DNA of 64,000 nucleotides from Bacteroidales bacterium (GCA_009774765.1 VSOK01000005.1:1-64000); one strand, 5' to 3'; numbered from the stretch's first letter, positions 53,772-63,082 are shown. The notes: generated by a model from the letters alone, not told the origin. Numbers and translations: made by a program.

Positions 53772-54554
53772 ATGAACAAAGCTGTCAAATACACTTTTGC
53801 GACGATTTTTGCGTGCTTCACGATATTCTATCTTGCGGCATCACTCGGTCTCAGTGCGAAAAAACGGGCTGAGACAGGATGCGAACGCCTCAAGGTGGTC
53901 ATAGCCGACAGCACGAAAAACCATTTCGTCACCCCTGATGACGTAAAGGGATATATTGACAAGGAAGCACCGGGATATATAGGAAAGCCTGTCGGAGAGA
54001 TTGACCTTGTGAAGATAGAACAGATAATCGACAGCAAAAGCGCAGTAATGAAAAGCGAGGCGTTCGTCACAAAGGACGGCACACTGAACATACGTGTGAC
54101 GCAGCGCGAACCGATGATAAGGTTCCAGAAGGCGGACGGGGGATTCTATGCCGACTGCAAAGGATTCCTGTTCCCGCTGCAGCGCAACTACACCTCACAC
54201 GTCCCTATTGTCGATGGACATATACCGCTCAAGGCGGGGGCCGGATTCAAAGGAGAAGTGACGGACAAGGCAGAAAAAGAATGGCTGGACAAGATGCTTG
54301 CCCTGATAAGATACATCCAGGACGACAAGACTCTGGCAAGAAATATAATCCAGATGTCCATACGGGAAAACGGGGACATAATCCTTGTGCCGAGGACAGG
54401 CAAGGAGAAATTCATCTTCGGCACTCCTGACAGGTTCGAGGAAAAGTTCAGACGTATGGAGCATTACTACACAGCCGTCGTCCCTGAAAAGGGAAAAGAT
54501 TATTATTCGACCGTCAACCTGAAATACGACGGCCAGATAGTTTGCAGACAATAA
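53772..54554 (+). CDS. ftsQ: Division protein FtsQ
   Basis: 260 residues. One membrane helix at about 7-27 (YTFATIFACFTIFYLAASLGL), then a POTRA-like periplasmic domain (HFVTPDDVKGYIDKEA; NLRVTQREPMIRF region), then the beta domain (YADCKGFLFPLQRNYTSHVPIVDG; VNLKYDGQIVCR at the end). It links FtsL/FtsB to the early divisome. Position before ftsA and topology support the call; sequence conservation is low as usual. Confidence 0.88.
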   Translation: MNKAVKYTFATIFACFTIFYLAASLGLSAKKRAETGCERLKVVIADSTKNHFVTPDDVKGYIDKEAPGYIGKPVGEIDLVKIEQIIDSKSAVMKSEAFVTKDGTLNIRVTQREPMIRFQKADGGFYADCKGFLFPLQRNYTSHVPIVDGHIPLKAGAGFKGEVTDKAEKEWLDKMLALIRYIQDDKTLARNIIQMSIRENGDIILVPRTGKEKFIFGTPDRFEEKFRRMEHYYTAVVPEKGKDYYSTVNLKYDGQIVCRQ

Positions 54555-54567
54555 AAACCAGTGTAAT

Positions 54568-56052
54568 ATGGACGAGAGACACATAGTATCCATCGACCTC
54601 GGAACCTCCAAATTCGCCATAGCCGTGGCGAAAGTTGAAGGCGACAACATTCACATAATATATTACAAGGAACACCCTGCCCACGGCATACGGTACAGCC
54701 GTATCCTCAACCCAACCCAGGCATCACGCGAGCTCAAGAAAGGGATCGAGACGGCAGAGCAGGAGCTCGGCATCAAGATTACCCAGGTGATAGTAGGCAT
54801 GCCGAAATATGAAGTGAGACAGGAGGCAGCCCATATGACTATGGAGAGGAACCCGGAAGAGCTTATCTCAAAAGAGGAGATCAACAACCTCAAGGAGATG
54901 GCCATAGACACCTATCCGCTTGCCAATCCTGAAGCGGAAGTACTTTTCGGAGCGGTCGCGCAGTCCTTCTCCAACGGCGAAGAATTCCAGATCGTAGAAG
55001 AGGAATTTGAAGGTATGGCAGGAAACCAGATAGAGGGCAACTTCAAGCTGTTTATCGGAAGAGCGTCCTCCATAAGGAACATAGACCTGGCATTCAACAA
55101 TATAGGCATCTGCGTAGCGCGCAAATACTTCACGCCTGATTCCACCGCCAAAGCCGTGCTTTCCGATTCCGAGATGGACAACGGAGTGGCTCTGATTGAT
55201 TTCGGAGCGGGAGTTACATCCCTTTCGATATACTACGGAAACATTATGAGGCATTATGCCGCCATTCCTTTCGGAGGCAGCGTGATCACAAAGGACATAA
55301 AGTCGGAAAGTTCCATTTCAGAGACTCTTGCTGAGAACATAAAACTGGCATTCGGAGCATGTATGCCTGACAAGCTGCAGAATATGAGCGAAAAGATTCT
55401 CCATATCACCAGCAGCACGACTTCCCATACCAAGATTCTTCCTGTCAAATACCTGTCGGAAATCATTACGGCACGTGTCAGGGAAATAATAGAGGCTGTA
55501 CTTTATGAAATCCAGGCGAGCGGTATGGCTGACCAGCTCAAAAGCGGAATAGTACTGACCGGAGGATGCGCAAACCTTGCGAACTGCGCCAATCTCATAA
55601 AAGAGATGTCCGGATATTCAGTAAGGACCGGCTATCCGAAGAAACTGTTTTCAGTGTCAGGATGCGAAGGCATCTACGAAAGCAATGCTGCCGTATCAGT
55701 GGGCATGATCCTCACGGGAAAGCAGGAAAAGAACCTGAACTGTCTCCTTCCGGTGGAAAAGACAAGCTCGGTGGAGATAGAAAGCGAATACGGACAGGAG
55801 CCGCAGCCTGAAGAAGAGAACACAGGCATCCAGGAGGATGACATCCAAAACGACGGCACTCTGTTCGGGACTGGCGGAGAGTCCAAAGACACTCCTGAGC
55901 AGCAGCCACGGGCAAAGGAGCCGAAAAAGCCGAAACCTCCCAAGACACCTAAGGGCGTAACCTGGGTAAAGGACAAATTCAGTTCTCTCGGCAACCTGTT
56001 CGGCAGCTACTACGATGAGATAAGCAAAGAAATTGACAATGAACAAATATAG
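54568..56052 (+). CDS. ftsA: Cell division actin homologue FtsA
   Basis: 494 residues. Phosphate-1 motif VSIDLGTSKFAIAVAKVEG, the SHS2 insert (1C domain) with ITQVIVGMPKYEV, phosphate-2 LIDFGAGVTSLSIYYG, and the adenosine motif SGIVLTGGCANLANC. The tail is rich in Glu/Pro/Lys (about 410-470) and ends in a basic amphipathic stretch (WVKDKFSSLGNLFGSYY), the likely membrane-targeting helix. It anchors FtsZ to the membrane. Confidence 0.95.
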   Translation: MDERHIVSIDLGTSKFAIAVAKVEGDNIHIIYYKEHPAHGIRYSRILNPTQASRELKKGIETAEQELGIKITQVIVGMPKYEVRQEAAHMTMERNPEELISKEEINNLKEMAIDTYPLANPEAEVLFGAVAQSFSNGEEFQIVEEEFEGMAGNQIEGNFKLFIGRASSIRNIDLAFNNIGICVARKYFTPDSTAKAVLSDSEMDNGVALIDFGAGVTSLSIYYGNIMRHYAAIPFGGSVITKDIKSESSISETLAENIKLAFGACMPDKLQNMSEKILHITSSTTSHTKILPVKYLSEIITARVREIIEAVLYEIQASGMADQLKSGIVLTGGCANLANCANLIKEMSGYSVRTGYPKKLFSVSGCEGIYESNAAVSVGMILTGKQEKNLNCLLPVEKTSSVEIESEYGQEPQPEEENTGIQEDDIQNDGTLFGTGGESKDTPEQQPRAKEPKKPKPPKTPKGVTWVKDKFSSLGNLFGSYYDEISKEIDNEQI

Positions 56053-56058
56053 GACAAT

Positions 56059-57318
56059 ATGAACGACACCAATCTGATAATACCTTCCGACTGGACTCCG
56101 GAGAACTCCCTCATCAAGGTCATAGGCGTAGGAGGAGGAGGATGCAATGCGGTAACCTATATGTACAACCAGAACATACAGGGATGTACATTCATTGTAT
56201 GCAACACGGATTCACAGGCACTGCAGAAAAGCAATGTGCCCATCAAGATACAGATGGGGAAAGGACGCGGAGCGGGCTGCGACCCTACCAAAGGACGCAA
56301 CGCGGCGCTTGAATCCCAGGACATCATAGAAGAGAAAGTGCTGAATTCAAATACCGAGATGCTGTTCATAACAGCCGGTATGGGAGGAGGTACAGGCACC
56401 GGAGCCGCTCCTGTAATAGCCAATATGGCTAAAAAGCACGGCATCCTGACAGTAGGAGTAGTCACCCTTCCTTTTGAAAATGAAGGCAATGACGCGCTTT
56501 CAAGAGCAATAGACGGAATACACGAACTGGAAAAGAACGTGGACAGCCTGCTCATCATCAACAATGAGAAGCTTTATGAATATTACGGCAACCTGCTTTC
56601 GCAGGAGGCTTTCCCGAAAGCGGACGAAGTGCTTGCAACAGCCGTCAGAGGAATAACAGGCATCATCCAGAAATCCGGCTATATCAACGTGGACTTCGAA
56701 GATGTGAAGACTATGATGAAGGACAGCGGCATGGCACTGATGGGATGCGGTACGGGTACCGGGGAGAACAGGCTGCAGGATGCTGTCAAATCGGCTCTCG
56801 AGTCCCCTCTTCTCAATGATTTCGACCTCAAGACATCCAAGAACGTGCTGGTCAACATAACAGCCGGGATGAACGAGAACGGACTGCTGATGAAAGAGCT
56901 TAGCCAGATAAATGCGATGATCAACGAATACACTGGCAACGCCAACAATTTCAAACGCGGCCTGATATGGGACGATGACCCTGAAATCGGGGACAAGATC
57001 ACAATCACCGTCATCGCGACAGGATTCAACATAGGAAGCCTGGACCGGATTAATCCGAAGACGCTCGGGAACATGATCATGATTCCTGATGATTTCATCT
57101 ATACGACTTCGGTCAACGAGAACGGTGAAATAGTGCTGCCCGACACACAGAGCAGCATCAAGATAGGCTACAACACTTCAACCAATGTCAGAAAGTTCAA
57201 TTTCACTGAAGAGGACAAGCCTATCATGGTACTCAAACGAGGACAGAATATAGCAGACATAGAGAACACCCCGGCTATCAGAAGGGTGGCAATGAACAGT
57301 CATAAAAACGAAAACTAA
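56059..57318 (+). CDS. ftsZ: Cell division GTPase FtsZ
   Basis: 419 residues. GTP-binding signature IKVIGVGGGGCNAV, then VCNTDSQAL, TAGMGGGTGTGAAPVIA, T7-loop region NVDFEDVKTMMKDSG, and the C-terminal contact motif IENTPAIRR near 400-408 that binds FtsA. The linker before the tail is short. It forms the Z ring. It lies 6 bp after ftsA and 6 bp before gltX. Confidence 0.97.
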   Translation: MNDTNLIIPSDWTPENSLIKVIGVGGGGCNAVTYMYNQNIQGCTFIVCNTDSQALQKSNVPIKIQMGKGRGAGCDPTKGRNAALESQDIIEEKVLNSNTEMLFITAGMGGGTGTGAAPVIANMAKKHGILTVGVVTLPFENEGNDALSRAIDGIHELEKNVDSLLIINNEKLYEYYGNLLSQEAFPKADEVLATAVRGITGIIQKSGYINVDFEDVKTMMKDSGMALMGCGTGTGENRLQDAVKSALESPLLNDFDLKTSKNVLVNITAGMNENGLLMKELSQINAMINEYTGNANNFKRGLIWDDDPEIGDKITITVIATGFNIGSLDRINPKTLGNMIMIPDDFIYTTSVNENGEIVLPDTQSSIKIGYNTSTNVRKFNFTEEDKPIMVLKRGQNIADIENTPAIRRVAMNSHKNEN

Positions 57319-57324
57319 AGATAT

Positions 57325-58959
57325 ATGGAAAGAAGAACAAGAGTAAGGTTTGCTCCGTCGCCTACCGGACCCCTGCACATGGGAGGAGTAAGGACAGCTC
57401 TGTACAACTATCTCTACGCCAAACAGAACGGAGGAGATTTCATCATAAGGATTGAAGACACCGATTCCCAGAGGTTTGTCCCTGGAGCGGAAAAATATAT
57501 AATCGAAGCATTGAACTGGTGCGGAATCATTCCTGACGAGGGAGTTGACGCAGAAGGCAATGTTGTCGAGACGGCATCCGAAAAGCATCCCCATGCCCCT
57601 TACAGACAGTCTCAGCGCAGAAGCATCTACAGGAAATACGCTGAAGAGCTTGTAGAAAAAGGATTCGCATATTATGCTTTCGACACTGCGGAAGAGCTCG
57701 GGGCCAAAAGAGCGGAGATGGAGGCAAACAAAGAGACTTTCATCTACAACCATCTGACACGTATGTCATTGAGAAATTCGCTTTCTATGCCTGAGAGCGA
57801 ATGGAGACCGCTGCTCGAGACCCATACCGACTGGACAATACGTTTCAGGATGCCTGAGGACAGGATCGTAAGGATGGACGACCTTATCCGCGGTCACGTT
57901 GAAGTCAACACCAATACCCTGGACGACAAGGTCCTCTGGAAAAGAGCCGACGAGCTTCCGACATATCACCTTGCCAATATAGTGGATGACCACCTGATGG
58001 AAATAACGGAGGTGATACGCGGAGAAGAATGGCTGCCTTCGCTCCCGCTGCACTATCTGCTCTATGAGGCATTCGGATGGCAGGAGACACAGCCGCGTTT
58101 CGCACACCTTTCACTTCTTCTCAAACCCGACGGGAAAGGAAAGCTCAGCAAACGTGACGGAGACCGCCTCGGATTCCCTGTATTCCCTCTCAAATGGACC
58201 AATCCGGAAGGAGAGGTTTCACGCGGATACCGTGAAGACGGATATTTCCCTGAGGCTTTCGTGAATCTGCTTGCTATGCTCGGATGGAATCCCGGAAATG
58301 ACCAGGAACTCTTCAATATGGAGGAGCTGATTGCGGCATTCTCTCTCGAAAGGGTAATCAAATCCGGAGCGAGGTTCAATCCGGACAAGGCAAAATGGTA
58401 CAACAAGGAATATCTCCGCACCAAGAGTACGGCAGAGTTGACATCACTGTTCGTTCCAGTCCTTGAAGAGCACGGGATGCAGGTGGTAGAGTGTCCGAAA
58501 TGCGCATTGACAGCCGGTTCGCAGATGTCAGCGCAAGGTGCTGACTTTGAAAACCATATCTTCACATACGGATATGTGAACCGTATTGTGGAGCTTATAA
58601 AGGAAAGGGCTTCTTTCGTTGCCGATTTCTGGGATATAGCATCATATCTCTTCGTGACACCGTCCGTATATGCAGAGAAGGATGCAGCAAAATTCTGGAA
58701 AGAGGAGAACTATACCCTTGCATATCAGGTTGCTGATTTCATTATGGACTTTGACGGGGAATTCACAAAAGAAGGACTTGAAGGGCCTCTTGAGGAATTT
58801 ATCCGCAGCAACGGATGGCCTATGGGAAAAGTGATGAACTGTCTCCGCCTCGCCCTTGTGGGGGCATCGAGCGGTCTGGGAATCGCCGACATCGTCACAC
58901 TTATAGGAAAGAAGGAATTTGCAGCAAGGATAGACAACGCGAAACAGAGTCTGCAGTAG
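57325..58959 (+). CDS. gltX: Glutamyl-tRNA synthetase
   Basis: 544 residues, slightly longer than the usual 470-510. The HIGH-type motif is PSPTGPLHMGGVRTAL, followed by RIEDTDSQRFVPGAE, and the KMSKS-equivalent is GKLSKRDG. It charges tRNA-Glu. It is directly joined to ftsZ (6 bp), so it probably shares the division operon's transcripts. It is the last gene of that operon: a new -7 box appears at 58983. Confidence 0.95.
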   Translation: MERRTRVRFAPSPTGPLHMGGVRTALYNYLYAKQNGGDFIIRIEDTDSQRFVPGAEKYIIEALNWCGIIPDEGVDAEGNVVETASEKHPHAPYRQSQRRSIYRKYAEELVEKGFAYYAFDTAEELGAKRAEMEANKETFIYNHLTRMSLRNSLSMPESEWRPLLETHTDWTIRFRMPEDRIVRMDDLIRGHVEVNTNTLDDKVLWKRADELPTYHLANIVDDHLMEITEVIRGEEWLPSLPLHYLLYEAFGWQETQPRFAHLSLLLKPDGKGKLSKRDGDRLGFPVFPLKWTNPEGEVSRGYREDGYFPEAFVNLLAMLGWNPGNDQELFNMEELIAAFSLERVIKSGARFNPDKAKWYNKEYLRTKSTAELTSLFVPVLEEHGMQVVECPKCALTAGSQMSAQGADFENHIFTYGYVNRIVELIKERASFVADFWDIASYLFVTPSVYAEKDAAKFWKEENYTLAYQVADFIMDFDGEFTKEGLEGPLEEFIRSNGWPMGKVMNCLRLALVGASSGLGIADIVTLIGKKEFAARIDNAKQSLQ

Positions 58960-58982
58960 ACGAAGTTTACAATAAATTATTA

Positions 58983-58990
58983 TACCTTTG
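58983..58990 (+). promoter_or_regulatory. -7 box for the small membrane protein / rpiB pair
   Basis: TACCTTTG matches TAnnTTTG, 22 bp before the ATG at 59012. No good -33 element was seen at the normal spacing. Confidence 0.5.
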
Positions 58991-59011
58991 ACCTGATTAA
59001 AACATTAAGCT

Positions 59012-59257
59012 ATGAGCAAGACTGAAATTTCAAAATTCAGGATGGGGGTCAATATGACGATTTTCATCGCCTGTGTCCTCATCGCTGACATCATCGGATT
59101 TATGGTCAATTATACAAGGGACCTTTGCGATGTCTATGACTATATACTGCTTGCGGGAAATGTAGCGGCCCTCGGGATTACCGCATTCATCCTGCACAAG
59201 GAGAAGAAAATCATACACAAATGTAAAAGAGACAAAGATGAAAATAGGTATATGTAA
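59012..59257 (+). CDS. Small inner-membrane protein, two helices
   Basis: 81 residues. Two predicted membrane helices at about 13-32 (MTIFIACVLIADIIGFMVNY) and 43-62 (YILLAGNVAALGITAFIL), followed by a basic tail (HKEKKIIHKCKRDKDENRY). No family recognised. It overlaps the start of rpiB by 20 bp and has its own promoter box, so it is likely real and co-expressed with rpiB. Confidence 0.6.
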   Translation: MSKTEISKFRMGVNMTIFIACVLIADIIGFMVNYTRDLCDVYDYILLAGNVAALGITAFILHKEKKIIHKCKRDKDENRYM

Positions 59258-59666
59258 TGATCACGCCGGTGTCGACTACAAGAACGGCATCATCGGATAT
59301 CTGGAGGGGAAAGGCTATGAGACAGTGAACTTCGGTACGGACACAAAAGACAGTATGGACTATACCGATGTGGCGCATCCTCTTGCCAAGGCAGTGGAAA
59401 AAGGTGAGGTTGATCTCGGTATAGCATTCTGCGGTACAGGAAACGGTATGGCAATGACACTCAACAAGCACAACGGCATACGGGCCGGTCTTGCCTGGAG
59501 CGAGGAGATAGGAGTTCTTGTCAAGCAGCACAACAATGCGAATGTGCTTGTGATGCCTGCACGTTTCATCGATTTCGAGACTGTGAAAAAGATTGCGGAC
59601 GCGTGGCTCGGGACAGCTTTCGAAGGAGGAAGACATCAGAAACGTATCGACAAAATCCCGTTATAA
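59238..59666 (+). CDS. rpiB: Ribose-5-phosphate isomerase B
   Basis: 142 residues. MKIGICNDHAGVDYKN at the start, VNFGTDTKDSMDYTDVAHPLAKAV, and the anion-hole/active-site block IAFCGTGNGMAMTLNKHNGIRAGLAW, with the catalytic-type Cys in FCGTGNG. A C-terminal GGRHQKRIDKI follows. It interconverts ribose-5-phosphate and ribulose-5-phosphate. The start codon lies inside the preceding membrane-protein gene. Confidence 0.94.
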   Translation: MKIGICNDHAGVDYKNGIIGYLEGKGYETVNFGTDTKDSMDYTDVAHPLAKAVEKGEVDLGIAFCGTGNGMAMTLNKHNGIRAGLAWSEEIGVLVKQHNNANVLVMPARFIDFETVKKIADAWLGTAFEGGRHQKRIDKIPL

Positions 59667-59724
59667 AAAACAGAGGGGAGAAAGTTGTCTGCCATAATAT
59701 GACACAACCTATGCACAATCTATC

Positions 59725-59871
59725 TTAGACACCCCAATATCTTCGATAGTGCGCACGGACGTGTTCCTGTTTACCGAAGCGGCAACGCACATACGTTCTC
59801 ACCCGGACAAGAATAGGGTAAACCATCCTTATGGTTACCTTTAGTTCTACTACGTCTGTTTTTCTATTCAT
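59725..59871 (-). CDS. Small basic protein of unknown function
   Basis: 48 residues from the ATG at 59871, with nine Arg and three Lys. The pattern RVRTYVRCRFGKQEHVRAHYRR resembles short Arg-rich proteins of the type YVRxRxGKxxxVRxHxR that I associate with phage and mobile elements; this link is from memory and weak. A perfect minus-strand promoter lies 140 bp upstream with a terminator-like hairpin in between, so expression may depend on read-through. The frame extends to 59955, but that region runs through the T tract of the hairpin. Confidence 0.45.
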   Translation of the reverse strand: MNRKTDVVELKVTIRMVYPILVRVRTYVRCRFGKQEHVRAHYRRYWGV

Positions 59872-59933
59872 ATTCAATTGATTCACGACTTGTAGAAACG
59901 ACCTTCGAACCTCAAGTACTCCCCTCCGTAATT

Positions 59934-60000
59934 TCAAAAAAAGAAAAGACATCATTGGGGTGATGTCTAATCTTATCGGGTGTCGTGAACCCTATGAATA
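59934..60000 (-). ncRNA. Candidate short transcript or attenuated leader
   Basis: Minus-strand transcription from the promoter at 60007-60036 would start near 60000. About 30 nt later it meets AGACATCA/TGATGTCT (59947-59968, 6-nt loop), followed on that strand by TTTCTTTTTTT, a strong terminator form. The product would be about 65 nt. It may be a stand-alone small RNA or the attenuated leader of the 48-residue protein gene. Confidence 0.4.
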
Positions 60001-60006
60001 GTTATG

Positions 60007-60036
60007 CAAAGGTATAGAAATATTCAGAATAAGCAA
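60007..60036 (-). promoter_or_regulatory. Consensus minus-strand promoter in the rpiB-truB interval
   Basis: On the minus strand: TTG (60034-60036), exactly 19 bp, TACCTTTG (60007-60014). It points away from truB into a region with no large gene. Confidence 0.65.
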
Positions 60037-60083
60037 GTACATCAACAGCAATTTAAAGAAAACAACAAGAAAAGCCGGCAATA

Positions 60084-61025
60084 ATGACAATAAAGAAGAA
60101 CTATGCGGAAGTACAGAAGCCGCTGATAGTGGACAGGAAATACATTTCGGAGTGCAGGGAAAAAAGCCCTGCACTCATTTGCGATATAGAGGCATATCCG
60201 GACGGTATCGTAATACCGGTAGACAAACCGTACAGATGGACCTCGGCAGACGTAATCCGTAAGATAAAATTCGCGGCAACAAGACATTTCGGCAAAAAAA
60301 ACCTCAAAGTCGGACACGCAGGAACACTGGATCCTCTTGCCACAGGCGTACTTCTGGTCTGTATAGGCAAAGCCACAAGGCTGGCGGAAGAATTCCAGTC
60401 ACACGACAAGGAATATATAGCCGGAATATCATTCGGAGCGACAACCCCGTCATACGACCTGGAAAAAGAGATTGACAGGCATTTCCCGTATTCCCACATC
60501 ACAGACAAAGGCATCAGGGAAGCGCTGAAGCCATTTGTCGGAGAGCAGGAGCAGATTGCACCGCTGTTTTCCGCAAAATCGGTGGACGGAGTAAGGGCAT
60601 ACGAACTCGCGCGGAAACTGTACAGACAATACGGTGCGGAAGGGCTTTCCCGGGAAGGAATATTTGACCAGGCAGCTTCAGAAATAATAAGAACGGCAAA
60701 AATCAATATAACCGGCATTGAACTGCTGTCTTTTCTCCCGTCAGGAAAAGGAAATGTCCACACCGGAACGGTATCAGACAACAACCTGACAACATCAAAA
60801 GCCAGCAGCCGCATAAATGTGGCCGACAATTCAGGACTGAATCTCCCTCACGCGGACATCAGGATAGAATGCAGCAAAGGCACATACATACGCGCATTCG
60901 CAAGGGACCTCGGAGAGGCCCTTGAAAGCGGTGCCCATCTGGATTCACTGCAGAGGTCACGTTCAGGAGAATTCAAGGTAAGCGACGCGCTTACCGTTGA
61001 ACAGGCAATCTCTGTTCTCGCCTGA
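60084..61025 (+). CDS. truB: tRNA pseudouridine-55 synthase
   Basis: 313 residues. Core motifs PVDKPYRWTSADVIRKI, the catalytic block GHAGTLDPLATGVLLV (Asp-83), GKATRLAEEFQSHDKEY, and IRIECSKGTYIRAFARDLGEAL. It modifies U55 in the tRNA T-loop. Two oddities: a 40-residue N-terminal extension before the core, and a 35-residue polar insert at about 225-260 (GKGNVHTGTVSDNN... region) just before the last catalytic strand. The usual Bacteroidota enzyme is shorter, about 230-250 residues by recollection. Confidence 0.92.
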   Translation: MTIKKNYAEVQKPLIVDRKYISECREKSPALICDIEAYPDGIVIPVDKPYRWTSADVIRKIKFAATRHFGKKNLKVGHAGTLDPLATGVLLVCIGKATRLAEEFQSHDKEYIAGISFGATTPSYDLEKEIDRHFPYSHITDKGIREALKPFVGEQEQIAPLFSAKSVDGVRAYELARKLYRQYGAEGLSREGIFDQAASEIIRTAKINITGIELLSFLPSGKGNVHTGTVSDNNLTTSKASSRINVADNSGLNLPHADIRIECSKGTYIRAFARDLGEALESGAHLDSLQRSRSGEFKVSDALTVEQAISVLA

Positions 61026-61074
61026 CCGTCATACGGACATCCCCATTCACTTTATCCGAAATCCACTCATCCCT

Positions 61075-62406
61075 ATGGAACAAAGCTACAGCTACAAGAA
61101 TATCTGGAAAGTATCCTACCCCATCCTGATCAGCCTGATAATGGAACAGCTTATCGGTATGACAGACACGGCATTTCTCGGACGTGTGGGAGAAATAGAG
61201 CTCGGAGCGTCAGCGATCGCGGGCATCTACTATATGGTCATATTCATGGCAGGTTTCGGATTCAGCATAGGAGCACAGATAATCATAGGAAGACGCAACG
61301 GAGAAGGCCGGTATACGGAAACGGGCAGAATCTTCTATCAGGGCATATATTTCCTGGTAGTGCTTGCGGCTGCGGCAGTTACGCTGTCTGAAATATTCTC
61401 TCCGCACATAATGTCATCGATAGTATCCTCGGAACATATCAATGACGCAGCATTAAGCTATGTAAGGTGGAGAATTCCAGGGCTTCTGTTCGCCTTTATG
61501 ACCGTGATGTTCAGAGCTTTCTTCGTCGGCACGACACAGACAAAGACTCTCACCCTCAACTCGGTCATAATGGTGCTGTCCAATGTGCTGTTCAACTATA
61601 TCCTGATCTTCGGGAAATTCGGCTGTCCGGCACTCGGGATCACCGGAGCCGCCATCGGTTCGACGCTTGCGGAGCTTGTCTCACTGGTATTCTTCATCAT
61701 CTATACGGCCTTTTTTACAGACTGCAGGAAATACGGCCTCAACAGGATATCCGGATTCGAATGGAAAGAACTGAAATCCATAATGTCCGTCTCGGTTTGG
61801 ACCATGGTGCAGAGCTTTGTCTCAATATCCACCTGGTTTATATTCTTCCTGTTCGTGGAACATCTCGGAGAACGTTCACTGGCCGTATCCAACATCGTAC
61901 GGAACGTGTCAGGAATGATATGGGTGGCCGTAATGGCATTCGCCTCCACAGGAAGCACCCTTGTCAGCAACATAATAGGAGAAGGACATCAGGATAAAGT
62001 TCCGATGCTGCTTAAAAGGCTGATGGTCATAACCTACAGCATAGTCATAGTGATAATCTCAGTTTTCGCCCTGTTCCCCAAAGCCGTCATCGGGATATAT
62101 ACCGACATTCCTGAAATAATAGACGCCTCTGTCCCGTCTATGCTCGTTATGGCATCGGCATATCTGCTGAATGTCGCAGGAATGATCTTTTTCCAGGCAG
62201 TATCAGGTACAGGCAACACCAAGACGGCATTTGCCCTGGAACTGATCGCCCTGACGGTCAATATGGCATACTGTACAGTAGTAATAAGCATAATGAAATC
62301 CGACATAGCGGTCTGCTGGACAGCGGAACACGTCTATGCCGGAGCTATGTGCGTCCTTTGCGGACTCTATATCAGAAGCGGCAGATGGCGTGGGAAAAGA
62401 ATATGA
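61075..62406 (+). CDS. MATE-family multidrug/cation antiporter
   Basis: 443 residues from the ATG at 61075; the longer frame from 60997 lies inside truB. Twelve membrane segments. N-lobe start YKNIWKVSYPILISLIMEQLIGMTDTAFLGRVGEIELGA, then a mid-region VMFRAFFVGTTQTKTL and C-lobe FASTGSTLVSNIIGEG. It exports drugs or metabolites using a Na+ or H+ gradient; substrate unknown. Its last 35 bp overlap, tail to tail, the sigma gene on the other strand. Confidence 0.92.
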   Translation: MEQSYSYKNIWKVSYPILISLIMEQLIGMTDTAFLGRVGEIELGASAIAGIYYMVIFMAGFGFSIGAQIIIGRRNGEGRYTETGRIFYQGIYFLVVLAAAAVTLSEIFSPHIMSSIVSSEHINDAALSYVRWRIPGLLFAFMTVMFRAFFVGTTQTKTLTLNSVIMVLSNVLFNYILIFGKFGCPALGITGAAIGSTLAELVSLVFFIIYTAFFTDCRKYGLNRISGFEWKELKSIMSVSVWTMVQSFVSISTWFIFFLFVEHLGERSLAVSNIVRNVSGMIWVAVMAFASTGSTLVSNIIGEGHQDKVPMLLKRLMVITYSIVIVIISVFALFPKAVIGIYTDIPEIIDASVPSMLVMASAYLLNVAGMIFFQAVSGTGNTKTAFALELIALTVNMAYCTVVISIMKSDIAVCWTAEHVYAGAMCVLCGLYIRSGRWRGKRI

Positions 62407-62956
62407 CAGCAGCCCATAGAAACAGACCATAATCCTTGAATTCTTCACGAAAGACTTTGAGGGCACGCTTTATTTCAAAGTTTATCCTACTTTCCGAAAT
62501 TCCATACACTTTGCCTATCTCCTTATAGGACATCTTCTCAAGACGTTTTGCCTCGAAGACTTCAAGAGTCAGCTTAGGAAGTCTCTTTTCACACTTTCTG
62601 AACAATTCTGGCATATCGGCAACCCTCACGGCACTTTCTTCAGCATTTTCCTGAAGCCTCGTCAGAAAATACTGCCTGAACCTGTCAGTATCCGAGTCCA
62701 CAGATTCGCTGCGCTGCTTCTGCTTAAGATAACGAAGGCATCTGTTCTTTATTATAACGGAAAAATAGGACTTAACATCGGAAACGTATGTCCTGTCCTT
62801 GTTGGAAATCAACAGAAGGATACAATCATGGTATATATCTTCCGCATCATTCTCATCTCTTACATATATCTGCGCCAACCTTATATAACGGGTCCTCTCC
62901 AATGTCAAAGACGTCAACTCTTCATGTGTAATAATATGCTTTTCCATACTGGACAT
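62372..62956 (-). CDS. ECF sigma factor, divergent from a FecR gene
   Basis: 194 residues. Region 2 about 18-88 (YIRLAQIYVRDENDAEDIYHDCILLLI; YFSVIIKNRCLRYLKQK). Region 4 about 125-175 (LPKLTLEVFEAKRLEKMSYKEIGKVYGISESRINFEIKRALKVF). A hydrophobic C-terminal end (FLWAAVIFFSHAI) is a common oddity of this Bacteroides family. A second ATG three codons in (62947) is possible. Two consensus promoters lie upstream. The FecR gene on the opposite strand is its likely regulator. Confidence 0.92.
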   Translation of the reverse strand: MSSMEKHIITHEELTSLTLERTRYIRLAQIYVRDENDAEDIYHDCILLLISNKDRTYVSDVKSYFSVIIKNRCLRYLKQKQRSESVDSDTDRFRQYFLTRLQENAEESAVRVADMPELFRKCEKRLPKLTLEVFEAKRLEKMSYKEIGKVYGISESRINFEIKRALKVFREEFKDYGLFLWAAVIFFSHAICRF

Positions 62957-63003
62957 TACCCTTTGGATGTGCTATCGAATTTTGTCAAATTATAAATTTA
63001 AAA

Positions 63004-63035
63004 CAAATATAGCCAAAGTCGAGAGCAGAGGCAAA
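63004..63035 (-). promoter_or_regulatory. Proximal promoter of the ECF sigma gene
   Basis: On the minus strand: TTTG (63032-63035), 20 bp, TATATTTG (63004-63011), 47 bp before the ATG at 62956. Full consensus match. Confidence 0.65.
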
Positions 63036-63082
63036 ATTTATTTGACTATGCCGAGACCAAGGCCTATATATGAGCGTCAGCT

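Noticed and set aside
60101..60829. 242-codon frame antisense to truB
   Set aside because: Ser/Ala-rich shadow of a clear truB gene.
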